A stretch of DNA of 64,000 nucleotides. Source: Bacillus cereus G9842. Its GTDB lineage: Bacteria; Bacillota; Bacilli; Bacillales; Bacillaceae_G. The position numbers were made by a program, and so were the translations under genes. The stretch lies in assembly GCF_000021305.1 (NCBI RefSeq), contig NC_011772.1, positions 4,741,001-4,805,000 on the forward strand, given 5' to 3'. The notes beneath the pieces were generated by a model. It saw only the letters and a program-made list of their open reading frames with translations, did no database searches and was not told the origin of the DNA. Of the stretch, positions 8,629 to 17,401 are shown piece by piece. Position 1 is the stretch's first letter. Each line of letters starts with the position of its first letter.

Positions 8629-10578
8629 TTACTTCGCACTCACGATTTTATAATAAGAACGAACTGTGATGAAGTAATATCCAATATAAATAACACTATA
8701 TACTCCAATACTAATTAAAAGCGGAATCATAATTTCAAATGGCAGTATGTTCCCTAAACCTTTTAATGCAAACAAGCTGTGCAGAATTCCGATTACTAGT
8801 GGAATTGCAAAGATAAAGCTCACTTGTTTTGCAATAGCTTTTTTCATTTCTTGTTTCGTTACCCCGACTTTATGAAGGACAATGTAACGATCACGGTCAG
8901 CACTTGCTTCTGTAAGCTGCTTAAAGTAAATGATTGAGCCTGTCGCTAATAGGAAGACTAAACCTAAGAATAGTCCGATGAACATCATTAGTCCAGTTGC
9001 TTCCAGTCCCATATGGAAACCAGTATAGAAGTCTCTAAATGGTGGTGCCATTTCTGATACACCAGTTGGCATCACTTTTGCTAATTTTTCCGTTAACACT
9101 TTACTGTTTCTTTCATCTTTTACATCAATATTTTTTACAATACGTGTTCCAAATGCTTGTTTCGCTTGTTCATACATTTCATCTGAAACGACAACAACTA
9201 GTTCACCTAAGTTTGTAATTGCATTATTATTTGCACCTTGGATCTTCAACGTCTTCGTTTCATTTTCAATTTGGAATACCGCTTTATTTCCTTTATATTC
9301 GGGGCTAAACTCATACCCTTCCATATAAGAACTATCATATATAAATGCTTCGCCAGTAGCTACATTCACTGTTTCCGCATCAATTTTTTTAGCAAGCTTG
9401 TTAAATTCAGATTGAGACATAAATTGATATTTCTCTGAAATCGTGTAATTCATATTAAGAATGAAATCAACTTTATCTCCTTCAAACTTCCCTTTTACAG
9501 GAACTGTCTCAATTTCAACTTGATCTTTGATCGGATGATCTTTCTTCTCTTCTGCAAAAATCGCATTTACTTTCTTATCAAGCTCTGCATCTTTTTTCTC
9601 GTAAGAATAACTGTATGGCATAGCTGCTTTTGATTGTGTAAATGTGTTGTAATACATCGTAACTGACGTACCAACCGCTGTTAATGTTACCGCACTTAAA
9701 ATAGAAATCGTCGCAAGTGACTTTGCATTTCCTTTAATACGATATAGTAACTGTGACGTCGTTACCATATTCATACCGTTATAAAACGATGATTTATTAT
9801 TTCTTGCACGTTTCAATACGAATACTGTAAAGAACATAAATAGTAAATACGTACCTAATACTGTCGCAAGTAATATATAAAGTGCGACTGCCATAAAGTT
9901 TGCATACATAACTGCTTTCATAAACATTAACGCTAAGAAATAACCTGAGCCGATTAAGAAAACTGAAATTAACGCCATAATGACAGATCCTTTTGGCATT
10001 GCTTCTCCTTCACGTTCTGCGCGGAAAAGTTCAATTAACTTAAAGCGATAAATTAAACGATATCCTTGGAGTGATGTATATAAAATAATCACAAAGAAAA
10101 TAATTGCTGTATCAATAATTGCTGCCATTGGTACTTCAAAATGAACGTTTAAATTTAATCCCATCATATTTACTAATAACTCAAGGAATAATTTCGAAAG
10201 GACACTACCGATCGCAATCCCAATTACTAATGACATTAATCCCATTAACATATTTTCATAAAAGAGCATTTTACCAATTTGTCTTTTTCGAATACCTAAT
10301 AACGAATATAAGCCAACTTCTTTTTTACGTTTACGTGTAAAGAATCCGTTCGAATATATAATAAACACTGCTACGAAAATGATAAGCATCACACTGGAAA
10401 CTTGAAATGCACCACTAATCTTTTTAGAAGCTTCTGCTGCTTTTTCCATTTGTGAATTATATTGCAGTGCTTTAAATGTAAAATAAATAACAATACTAAA
10501 AATCATAGATGCGAAATATACAAAGTAGTCTTTAAAGTTCCGCTGTATGTTGCGGAGGGCAATGCTAGATAAGGTCAT
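8629..10578 (-). CDS. BceB-type antimicrobial-peptide ABC permease
   Basis: The 649-residue permease has the ten-helix Bce topology with a large extracellular domain (about 310-530) between helices 7 and 8. It shows KKEVGLYSLLGIRKRQIGKM after helix 2 and a FtsX segment at each end. It pairs with the ATPase gene just upstream, whose 3' end it overlaps by 14 bp. Bce transporters protect against bacitracin-like and lantibiotic peptides and act as flux sensors for a BceS kinase. The BceRS-type system at 16.7 kb is the nearest candidate partner. The ligand is not predictable from sequence because the extracellular domain is fast-evolving. Confidence 0.9.
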   Translation of the reverse strand: MTLSSIALRNIQRNFKDYFVYFASMIFSIVIYFTFKALQYNSQMEKAAEASKKISGAFQVSSVMLIIFVAVFIIYSNGFFTRKRKKEVGLYSLLGIRKRQIGKMLFYENMLMGLMSLVIGIAIGSVLSKLFLELLVNMMGLNLNVHFEVPMAAIIDTAIIFFVIILYTSLQGYRLIYRFKLIELFRAEREGEAMPKGSVIMALISVFLIGSGYFLALMFMKAVMYANFMAVALYILLATVLGTYLLFMFFTVFVLKRARNNKSSFYNGMNMVTTSQLLYRIKGNAKSLATISILSAVTLTAVGTSVTMYYNTFTQSKAAMPYSYSYEKKDAELDKKVNAIFAEEKKDHPIKDQVEIETVPVKGKFEGDKVDFILNMNYTISEKYQFMSQSEFNKLAKKIDAETVNVATGEAFIYDSSYMEGYEFSPEYKGNKAVFQIENETKTLKIQGANNNAITNLGELVVVVSDEMYEQAKQAFGTRIVKNIDVKDERNSKVLTEKLAKVMPTGVSEMAPPFRDFYTGFHMGLEATGLMMFIGLFLGLVFLLATGSIIYFKQLTEASADRDRYIVLHKVGVTKQEMKKAIAKQVSFIFAIPLVIGILHSLFALKGLGNILPFEIMIPLLISIGVYSVIYIGYYFITVRSYYKIVSAK

Positions 10579-11335
10579 CAGCCATACCTCCAGAAATAGA
10601 AGACATTACGTCCACGACTTTTTGGAAGAACTGTTTACGCGTTGATTCACCGCGGTGCAATTCTTTATATAGTTCACCATCTTTAATGAAAATAACTCTT
10701 TTACAATAACTTGCTGCAAATGCATCATGCGTTACCATTAAAATTGTTGAGTTATCATATTCATTTAATGACTTCATACTTTCAAGTAAATCTGTTGCAG
10801 ATTTAGAATCAAGCGCTCCAGTTGGCTCGTCTCCGAAAATCATACTTGGATTCGTAACAATTGCACGTGATGCTGCGCAGCGCTGCTTCTGTCCACCCGA
10901 CACTTGATATGGGAACTGACTTAAAATATGATCAATACCGAATTTCTTTGAGATTTCAAGAACGCGGCGATCAATCTCACTCGCTTTCACCTTTGATAAC
11001 GCAAGTGGTAAAGCGATATTCTCTTTCACTGTTAACGTATCTAATAAATTATAATCTTGGAAAATGAAACCTAAATGATCGCGGCGGAATAACGCTAACT
11101 TATCATCATTCATCTTCACAATATCTTTTCCATCAATTAAAATTTCACCGTTCGTCGCATTATCAATTGTAGAAAGAACATTTAGTAAAGTCGTCTTACC
11201 AGAACCAGAAGGTCCCATAATTCCAACGAATTCACCTTCTTTTACTTGTAAGTTAATACCTTTTAACGCTGCAAATTTATTACCACCCGTGTCATACACT
11301 TTTTCGATATTTTTTGCTTCTAACACTGTTTTCAT
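10565..11335 (-). CDS. BceA-type ABC transporter ATPase
   Basis: The 256-residue ATPase has Walker A GPSGSGKTT, the Q-loop region GFIFQDYNLLDTLTVKENI, the signature VSGGQKQR, Walker B SMIFGDEPTGALDSK and the H-loop MVTHDAFAASYC. It ends with the Bce-specific tail (VIFIKDGELYKELHRG). It powers the adjacent permease. ATG at 11335 is chosen over the ATG five codons earlier because GAGGG sits 8 nt upstream. Two BceR-like boxes lie upstream at 11422 and 11540, the nearer about 90 bp from the start, consistent with peptide-induced expression. Confidence 0.92.
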   Translation of the reverse strand: MKTVLEAKNIEKVYDTGGNKFAALKGINLQVKEGEFVGIMGPSGSGKTTLLNVLSTIDNATNGEILIDGKDIVKMNDDKLALFRRDHLGFIFQDYNLLDTLTVKENIALPLALSKVKASEIDRRVLEISKKFGIDHILSQFPYQVSGGQKQRCAASRAIVTNPSMIFGDEPTGALDSKSATDLLESMKSLNEYDNSTILMVTHDAFAASYCKRVIFIKDGELYKELHRGESTRKQFFQKVVDVMSSISGGMADDLI

Positions 11336-11421
11336 CTCGACATCCCTCATTTCTTCTATTCTCTATTTTCAACTATATACACTCTCTACTCTTGCCACTA
11401 TCGATGTTTCTTACACAAACA

Positions 11422-11435
11422 TGACAGTTATGTAA
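11422..11435. promoter_or_regulatory. BceR-type operator upstream of bceAB
   Basis: TGACA-GTTA-TGTAA fits TNACA-N4-TGTAA exactly. It lies 87 bp upstream of the BceA-type start, a typical activator position for BceR. Confidence 0.6.
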
Positions 11436-11539
11436 GGCACATAAGTAAAGACATCAAAAAGTTAACATAATGAATTAAAGTACTTTGCTACTATAACATT
11501 GGGATATCATACCATCCATTCATTCTCCTTACAGGAACA

Positions 11540-11553
11540 TTACAATTTTGTAA
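11540..11553. promoter_or_regulatory. Second BceR-type operator, bceAB/araC intergenic
   Basis: TTACA-ATTT-TGTAA fits TNACA-N4-TGTAA exactly. It lies about 205 bp upstream of the BceA-type gene and about 90 bp upstream of the divergent AraC-type gene, so it could serve either. Confidence 0.5.
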
Positions 11554-11641
11554 GGTAAAAAATGCACCTACAAAGTTGTGCACGAAATGTCGGATGGGGT
11601 TATTTCGTTCCTGTTATTCTATGTACAGAGGAGGTCATAAT

Positions 11642-12514
11642 ATGGATTCACTTAAAAATATGAATAATGCAATGCACTATATTGAAGGTAACCTTACGAA
11701 TGAAATTGATTTTAAAGAAGTTGCGAGGCTAGCTCTCTGTTCTGAGTATCACTTTAAAAGAATGTTTTCGTTTTTAGCAGGCATATCACTATCTGATTAT
11801 ATTCGCTGTAGACGTCTTACTCTCGCTGCCTTTGAACTAAAAAACAGCAATGTAAAAGTCATTGATGTCGCTATAAAATATGGCTACAACTCACCAGATT
11901 CATTCGCTCGTGCATTTCAAAACTTGCACGGTATAACACCTTCAGAGGCCCGAAATAGTAGCCATTCTTTGAAGGCTTATTCACCAATGACCTTCCAGTT
12001 ATCCATTCAAGGAGGAAATGAAATGAATTATCGAATTGAAGAAAAAGAGCCATTTCGAATTATAGGTATTACAAAACGAGTATCAATCGTTTTCAATGGT
12101 GTAAATGAAGAAATCGCTTCTATGTGGAAAAGTTTAAACCCAGACTCCATTCAAACATTAAAGTCACTTTCAAACATTGAACCTACTGGAATTATTAGTG
12201 CCTCTACTAATTTTTCTGAAGGGAGAATGGAGGAAAAAGGAGAACTTGATCACTATATTGGAGTAGCCACAACGAAAGATTGTCCAGAGCAATTCGCGCA
12301 ACTTGAAGTCGCAGCTTCAACATGGGCTATATTTGAAGCTGTCGGTCCATTTCCTGATGCATTACAAAATGTGTGGGGACGTATTTATTCTGAATGGTTC
12401 CCTTCTTCGAACTATGAACTAGCGGAAGGACCAGAGATATTGTGGAATGAAAGTAAAGACGTATCCTCTCCGAATTTCAGAAGTGAAATATGGGTACCTG
12501 TTTTAAAAAAGTAA
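11642..12514 (+). CDS. AraC-family regulator with GyrI-like effector domain
   Basis: The 290-residue protein begins with an AraC helix-turn-helix pair (about 1-105), with [22 protein letters not shown] and [27 protein letters not shown] as the two recognition units. The C-terminal half (from about 125, [16 protein letters not shown]) is a GyrI-like/AraC_E_bind effector domain ending in [13 protein letters not shown] sequence. Such regulators sense small hydrophobic or cationic compounds and often drive efflux genes. ATG at 11642 follows GAGGAGG. The gene is divergent from bceAB and convergent with an ABC-2-type exporter. Its target is not visible. Confidence 0.88.
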   Translation: MDSLKNMNNAMHYIEGNLTNEIDFKEVARLALCSEYHFKRMFSFLAGISLSDYIRCRRLTLAAFELKNSNVKVIDVAIKYGYNSPDSFARAFQNLHGITPSEARNSSHSLKAYSPMTFQLSIQGGNEMNYRIEEKEPFRIIGITKRVSIVFNGVNEEIASMWKSLNPDSIQTLKSLSNIEPTGIISASTNFSEGRMEEKGELDHYIGVATTKDCPEQFAQLEVAASTWAIFEAVGPFPDALQNVWGRIYSEWFPSSNYELAEGPEILWNESKDVSSPNFRSEIWVPVLKK

Positions 12515-12538
12515 TATAAGAATCTAACCTTTCCAAAA

Positions 12539-12584
12539 TAAAGAAGCTACTCTTCCTTTTTAAAGGAAAAGCAGCTCTTTTATT
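12539..12584. terminator. Bidirectional terminator
   Basis: An imperfect long stem (AGAAGCTACTCTTCCTTT with AAAGGAAAAGCAGCTCTTTT) sits between the convergent AraC-type and ABC permease genes, with T runs on both strands. A near copy of one arm forms the 3' end of the truncated sigma gene at 16060. Confidence 0.75.
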
Positions 12585-14154
12585 TTATACTTCTTCTCGA
12601 CTCGTTCTTATACAAGAAAATAGTAATAATCGTAAGCACTATAATAACTGCAAAAGTAAATACTCTGTAGTTCGAGATAGTAGCAGTACCAATTAACAAG
12701 GCAGGTATAACCGCCACAATTAAGCCGCCAAACATACCAACAAACGATCCTATACTTTGTTTTACTACTTGAGTTTCTGATATCCAATCATAATAACCAA
12801 ATCGATTATTAATGAAAATCCCCCATACTGCTGAAAATAATGAATATATTATCGGTGTTATGACGATGAAAAGAGAACTCCAAACATCTAGCTTTAACCC
12901 GATTATTAGTAATACAGCACTAATAAGTGATGCAGGTATACTCAATGAAAGATTCATAAGAATTTTACTATCATAAATCACCTTTGGCGCTATAGGCAAT
13001 GATTTAATAATCCATACATTTTTTCCTTCTAAAGACAATGACACACATGTTGTACATGTCATCGAAATCGCTGCTGCAATAGCAAATGGGGCAATTTTTT
13101 GCAACAGGGGCTCAATTCCAGGATACGCTATTAATTGGCTTGGTCCTACTACAACTATAGCTAGCGAGAAAGCTAGCGCCATCACGACTCCCATTCCACT
13201 ATTTATAACATACACTGTAGAAGAGAAGAAACGTGTCAGCTCTTTTTTATACAATGCGACCAATACACTCTCTTTTTTCATGCTATTAATCTCATAATTT
13301 GAAAGCATATGATAAGTGGTGATCCCTGTGTTTATTTGCTTATATTTTAACGAAAGTATTTTTATAAAAAGATAATACCAAATCACTGATATCCCCACAA
13401 ATAAGATGAAAGCTACCATATCAGCATTAACAATTGCTTTTTGAAACATGTTAGCTAATGGATACACTTTAGTTAATTGCTCCGAAACAATTGCACCAAT
13501 TCCGTTCATATCATTAAGGCTATATTGAGCATTTCCGTTTTTTAGCATAAAGGAACCGAATGTAATAATTACTATAAAACTTAAAATCGTAGTTATTTTA
13601 TTCGTATTTTTAAATTTAGAAGCGATTGCCGTAATCGAAGCTCCAAAGATTGCTGCGATTGTTGTTGGGATTAAAGATGCGATAAACATACTGATGAACC
13701 ACATAAAGTAAAAAGAAACTGATGGATTTTCATGTATACAATACACAACTCCCATTGGTAGCATGATTATGATTGAAAAGATTGTATTCAGCAGGTATAA
13801 ATACAAAAATCTACTTGCAATAACAGTACTTACGCGAATCGGCAATGACATTAAAAAGTCGTAATCCTTAAAAGCAAAAATTTCTCCATTTGCCTTAAAT
13901 ATAGTGAAAAACAACGTTAATATACTGCTAATAACTAGTGCATAGACGGGAATAATTTCACTCATTCCTAGTTTTACCAACCCATATGCCGAAGCTCCGC
14001 AATATAACATTAACATGACACCAACTAGAGCAATAGATGCTGTCAGCAAAATCTTATTCTGCTTCTTTTTCTTATCTTTTTCGTATTTAAAGGTGTTTAA
14101 ACCGAGCTGCGTTATCAACCGAATTTTCAAAAGACCTAAACTATTAGTATTCAT
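12580..14154 (-). CDS. ABC-2-type exporter membrane subunit
   Basis: The 524-residue protein has about twelve hydrophobic segments arranged as two halves and a cytoplasmic Lys-rich start (KYEKDKKKKQNK). It fits the large exporter permease family found beside Ecs/YhaQ-like ATPases in Bacillus. Substrate unknown. ATG at 14154 has GGAG 8 nt upstream, inside the end of the ATPase gene, giving an 11-bp overlap and translational coupling. A TTG at 14160 is less likely. No periplasmic-type binding protein or lipoprotein gene is beside it, so export is more likely than uptake. Confidence 0.82.
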   Translation of the reverse strand: MNTNSLGLLKIRLITQLGLNTFKYEKDKKKKQNKILLTASIALVGVMLMLYCGASAYGLVKLGMSEIIPVYALVISSILTLFFTIFKANGEIFAFKDYDFLMSLPIRVSTVIASRFLYLYLLNTIFSIIIMLPMGVVYCIHENPSVSFYFMWFISMFIASLIPTTIAAIFGASITAIASKFKNTNKITTILSFIVIITFGSFMLKNGNAQYSLNDMNGIGAIVSEQLTKVYPLANMFQKAIVNADMVAFILFVGISVIWYYLFIKILSLKYKQINTGITTYHMLSNYEINSMKKESVLVALYKKELTRFFSSTVYVINSGMGVVMALAFSLAIVVVGPSQLIAYPGIEPLLQKIAPFAIAAAISMTCTTCVSLSLEGKNVWIIKSLPIAPKVIYDSKILMNLSLSIPASLISAVLLIIGLKLDVWSSLFIVITPIIYSLFSAVWGIFINNRFGYYDWISETQVVKQSIGSFVGMFGGLIVAVIPALLIGTATISNYRVFTFAVIIVLTIITIFLYKNESRRSIK

Positions 14155-14860
14155 TAGCAAGCTCCTTCATAAAGAGCTCTTCCAATGAGCCTTCCTTAAT
14201 TAAAGAATTTACTTCTCCTGAAAGTGCTAATTTCCCTCTATTAATCATCGCTACTTTATTACATAACTTCTCAGCTACATCTAAAACGTGCGTAGAAAAG
14301 AAAATCGCACTTCCTTTTTCACAAAGCTCTTTCATAATACCTTTCAATACTACGGCTGCCTTTGGATCAAGACCAACGAAAGGTTCATCTAAAACTAATA
14401 ATTTTGGTTTATGTAAAACCGCCGATATAATCGCTACTTTTTGTTTCATACCGTGTGAATAAGAAGATATTAAGTCCCCTAAGTACGGTGTAATCTCAAA
14501 AGCATCCCCATACTTCTGTATCTGTTCTTCCCGATCCCTCGCAGGCACTTTAAACACATCCGCAACAAAGTTCAAATATTGAATTCCTGTTAATTGCTCA
14601 TATAAATCTGGATTATCAGGAATATACGCCATTACTCTCTTACATGCAATCGGATCCTTTTTTACTGAATGTCCATCAATAAAAATTTCACCCTCTTCAA
14701 AATCTATAACTCCTACTAACGACTTAATTGTTGTACTTTTCCCCGCACCGTTATGTCCAATAAATCCAAAGATATCCCCTGCTTTAACAGCAATATTCAA
14801 ATGATCAACTGCTTTCTTACCGTCTTTATATGTCTTGCTAAAATTTATAATTTCTAACAT
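14144..14860 (-). CDS. ABC transporter ATPase (exporter type)
   Basis: The 238-residue ATPase has Walker A GHNGAGKST, signature SYSHGMKQK, Walker B KLLVLDEPFVGLDPK and H-loop FFSTHVLDVAEKLC. The family is the DrrA/EcsA-type group that drives ABC-2 permeases. ATG at 14860 follows a run of seven G at 6-nt spacing. The five extra upstream codons from ATG 14875 would include that ribosome site. It forms a two-gene operon with the permease. There is no cognate regulator next to it unless the AraC-type gene serves it. Confidence 0.9.
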   Translation of the reverse strand: MLEIINFSKTYKDGKKAVDHLNIAVKAGDIFGFIGHNGAGKSTTIKSLVGVIDFEEGEIFIDGHSVKKDPIACKRVMAYIPDNPDLYEQLTGIQYLNFVADVFKVPARDREEQIQKYGDAFEITPYLGDLISSYSHGMKQKVAIISAVLHKPKLLVLDEPFVGLDPKAAVVLKGIMKELCEKGSAIFFSTHVLDVAEKLCNKVAMINRGKLALSGEVNSLIKEGSLEELFMKELANEY

Positions 14861-14919
14861 GTAAATCCCCCCCAAATCACCTTTTCGATTGAATTTTCAG
14901 ACCTTAAAACGAAAAATTT

Positions 14920-14951
14920 ACTCAGTGAGCTTTTCATTATTCCCACTGAGT
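14920..14951 (-). terminator. Hairpin after the SdpI-like gene
   Basis: ACTCAGTG and CACTGAGT form an 8-bp perfect stem with a 16-nt interior. On the minus strand AAATTTTTC follows. The AGTGGG/CCCACT core resembles the repeat hairpins at 27041 and 52796. Confidence 0.6.
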
Positions 14952-15005
14952 ATTAAAATCCCTTAACACATAGAAACTATAAATATAAAATTTGACTAAT
15001 ATAAC

Positions 15006-15641
15006 TCACATTTGTATTTCTTTTTTATACAAAACGTAAGAATATAAATTCGTTATAATGACAGCAACTACTATAATCCCAAGCATTATATAAGTTCTCC
15101 AATCAGCCGGAGCGAAAACACTTATAATCATAATAACTCCTAACGCCACAAATACTTTTCCGCTAAACCGATGTGTTTTCCGCCATACTTCTTCATTACT
15201 TAACGTCCATGGATTACGCATCCCGACAAAAAAGTTTGGCTTACACTGTGGTAAATAATTACCCATTACTAAAAATAAAACACCAACTAATAATTCAGGC
15301 ACCCGATTAATGAATAAGTTATATCCTAATCCACTTGTAATAATATCTATATTTCCTACAAATAGTAGCAATAGTACCCCATTATTCATCATCATAAAGG
15401 CTTTAGAAAATTTCTCGTAATTTGCTTTCCTTGGATCAATCTTTGGTATCACATTTAGAAATATATATAATGCAATCATAATTCCGACCATAGAAACCAT
15501 TCCGTAAAATTTAGACGAATAGCCATCTACCTTACCGCCGCTCCAATGTGTCGCAATTGTATCCGGCAAATGCGGCCAAGCAAACGCCCAAGCTAAACAA
15601 GTTATAACGATTAATAAGATTGCAAAAAGATGTTTTTTCAT
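15006..15641 (-). CDS. sdpI: SdpI-like immunity/membrane protein
   Basis: The 211-residue protein has six hydrophobic segments, a DUF1648-type start (ATHWSGGKVDGYSSK, cf. the IPIQWSG loop of SdpI) and the SdpI signature FFVGMRNPWTLSNEEVWRKTHRFSGK. In B. subtilis SdpI binds the SDP cannibalism toxin and sequesters the repressor SdpR. The gene overlaps its regulator by 4 bp (ATGA-type junction). No sdpABC toxin genes are in the window, so it may protect against toxin from other cells or have another ligand. Confidence 0.88.
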   Translation of the reverse strand: MKKHLFAILLIVITCLAWAFAWPHLPDTIATHWSGGKVDGYSSKFYGMVSMVGIMIALYIFLNVIPKIDPRKANYEKFSKAFMMMNNGVLLLLFVGNIDIITSGLGYNLFINRVPELLVGVLFLVMGNYLPQCKPNFFVGMRNPWTLSNEEVWRKTHRFSGKVFVALGVIMIISVFAPADWRTYIMLGIIVVAVIITNLYSYVLYKKEIQM

Positions 15642-15910
15642 TTCCCCTCTTCCCCCTTATTCGTAAATGTAAACACCCAAGTCAACAAATCTTGAAAGAC
15701 CGTTGTGTTTAAAGAGTACACAACGAATTGCCCTTTCTTTTCATCTTGAATAAGTTCAGCATTTTTAAGTGCGTTTAAGTGGTGTGAAATACTTGGTTTT
15801 GTCATATTGAAATGTTCAGCGATCTCACCAGCGGTTAGATCGCCTTCTTTTAATAAATCTAAAATTTTTCGCCTTGTTGGATCTGCTAATGCTTTGAATG
15901 CTTGATTCAA
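15638..15910 (-). CDS. sdpR: SdpR-like ArsR-family repressor
   Basis: The 90-residue winged-helix protein reads NQAFKALADPTRRKILDLL then TAGEIAEHFNMTKPSISHHL, close to B. subtilis SdpR, including the Asn-Thr-Thr near the C-terminus. It lacks the Cys metal site of true ArsR proteins. TTG at 15910 aligns with the start of SdpR and has GAGGGG 10 nt upstream. ATG at 15928 would add six residues. An operator-like palindrome at 15936 lies directly upstream, which suggests autorepression relieved when the SdpI-like protein captures the repressor at the membrane. Confidence 0.88.
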   Translation of the reverse strand: MNQAFKALADPTRRKILDLLKEGDLTAGEIAEHFNMTKPSISHHLNALKNAELIQDEKKGQFVVYSLNTTVFQDLLTWVFTFTNKGEEGK

Positions 15911-15935
15911 TGTCTTTCTTCCCCTCATTAATTAG

Positions 15936-15959
15936 ACATTTAGATATTTATCTAAATGT
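15936..15959. promoter_or_regulatory. Palindromic operator of the sdpRI-like operon
   Basis: Perfect 11-bp arms (ACATTTAGATA and its complement) are separated by TT. The site is 26 bp upstream of the repressor start. The AT-rich dyad is the usual form of an ArsR/SdpR site. Confidence 0.7.
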
Positions 15960-16028
15960 TAAAATGATTTTAGTTAATTGTCAATCATCTATACGCCCCT
16001 TTTTATTTTGTACCCTACGCCAATTACT

Positions 16029-16442
16029 CTATATTGAATAAAATCTAAAGATTACGCAGGTTAAAAAGGAAAGCAGCTCTTCTGTTTCTTTTCTTAATAA
16101 TACTTTTTCTGGAACTTCTACAACTGTCTCATCACTTAGTTGTTGTTTTTCAAATAAGCGCAGCCTCTTCCATATGTGTTTTCTCCATTGACTAATCTGT
16201 TTGTAAACAATTCCATTCAACCAAAATAGAAACGGTCTAGATTGATCATATGTTGAAATAGATTTCCAAAGTTGAAAGTAGATTTCATTTACGATTTCAT
16301 TTGTATCATGCCGATTTTTAACTATAGCAAAGACGGTTTCATAGACTCTCTGACTCGTTAAGTTAAATATAAATTCAAAAGCCTCCTCGTCACCTTTTAG
16401 TAAACGCTCTATCCAAATATGTATATCTTCATTACTTGCCAA
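16029..16442 (-). pseudogene. ECF sigma factor truncated after region 2
   Basis: The product has a clear sigma region 2 (LLKGDEEAFEFIFNLTSQRVY then VNEIYFQLWKSISTY). A basic linker follows (WRKHIWKRLRLFEKQ), but sigma region 4, needed to bind the -35 element, is absent. The frame ends in unrelated FLTCVIFRFYSI. The sequence at the break (AGAGCTGCTTTCC) matches one arm of the terminator at 12539, pointing to a deletion or rearrangement. TTG at 16442 follows AAGGAGGGGG at 6-nt spacing. At 137 residues it is about 40 short of the usual length. No anti-sigma gene follows. Probably inactive. Confidence 0.7.
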
Positions 16443-16647
16443 GTAGTGCCCCCTCCTTAACGATGTTCTCACTATATATTGGACGGTAAGCAAAATAAAG
16501 TTCCAAATTTCATAAAAAATATAATACTTTTTATTCATTCATATATTTAAAAGGAAAATATATTGAATTATTCCTATAATACTTTTTACTTTTCTAACTT
16601 TTAACCTATACTGTTTACTAGCTTATCTTTCAACATAATGAAAAGAC

Positions 16648-16677
16648 TTGAAACACATGATACACTATAGCTACAAT
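16648..16677 (+). promoter_or_regulatory. Sigma-A type promoter of the BceRS-like operon
   Basis: TTGAAA and TACAAT are separated by 18 bp, 27 bp before the response-regulator ATG. The ribosome site GAGGAGG lies between. Confidence 0.55.
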
Positions 16678-16703
16678 TGTTTTTTTTGAGGAGGAATATA
16701 CAT

Positions 16704-17399
16704 ATGTATAAAATTTTAATCGTTGAAGACGATCCAAATATTTCATCATTACTGCAATCTCACATTCAGAAGTACGGTTATGAGGCTGTTGTAGCGGAGA
16801 ATTTCGATGATATTATGGAATCGTTTAACGCTGTGAAACCACATCTTGTTTTACTTGATGTAAACTTACCGAAATTCGATGGTTTCTACTGGTGCCGTCA
16901 AATTCGTCATGAATCTACTTGTCCAATTATTTTCATTTCAGCGCGTGCTGGTGAGATGGAACAAATTATGGCGATTGAAAGCGGTGCGGATGATTACATT
17001 ACAAAGCCGTTCCACTACGACGTTGTAATGGCGAAAATCAAAGGACAATTACGCCGTATTTACGGTGATTATGCACCAAATATTTCTGAACGTATCGTTG
17101 AAGTAGAAGGGTTAAAACTATTTCCAGAACGTCCAGAAATTCATTTTGGATCTGAACAAGTTCTTTTAACGAAGAAAGAAGCTATTTTAGCAGAAATGTT
17201 ATTATCAAAATTCCCTCGTACAGCGAGCCGTGAAGATTTATTAGCTGCGCTTTGGGATGATGAAAGTTTCGTTGAGGAAAATACATTGAACGTAAACATT
17301 ACGCGTCTTCGTAAAAAGTTTAATGAGCTTGGTATTGAGAACTCTATTGAAACAGTACGTGGACTTGGATATCGCTTTAACGCAACTTGGAGTGAATAA
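16704..17399 (+). CDS. BceR-type response regulator
   Basis: The 231-residue OmpR-family regulator has receiver residues D9-D10, phospho-site D52 in LLDVNLPKFDGFYWC and the Bce-group sequence ISARAGEMEQIMAIESGADDYITKPFHYDVV. Its winged helix ends VRGLGYRF. The FDGFYWCRQIR segment is typical of BceR, YvcP and YxdJ regulators, which bind TNACA-N4-TGTAA boxes. ATG at 16704 follows GAGGAGG. It is two bp from the kinase gene. Likely targets in the window are the boxes at 3215, 11422 and 11540. I see no such box between the kinase and the downstream permeases. Confidence 0.92.
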   Translation: MYKILIVEDDPNISSLLQSHIQKYGYEAVVAENFDDIMESFNAVKPHLVLLDVNLPKFDGFYWCRQIRHESTCPIIFISARAGEMEQIMAIESGADDYITKPFHYDVVMAKIKGQLRRIYGDYAPNISERIVEVEGLKLFPERPEIHFGSEQVLLTKKEAILAEMLLSKFPRTASREDLLAALWDDESFVEENTLNVNITRLRKKFNELGIENSIETVRGLGYRFNATWSE

Positions 17400-17401
17400 G
17401 C

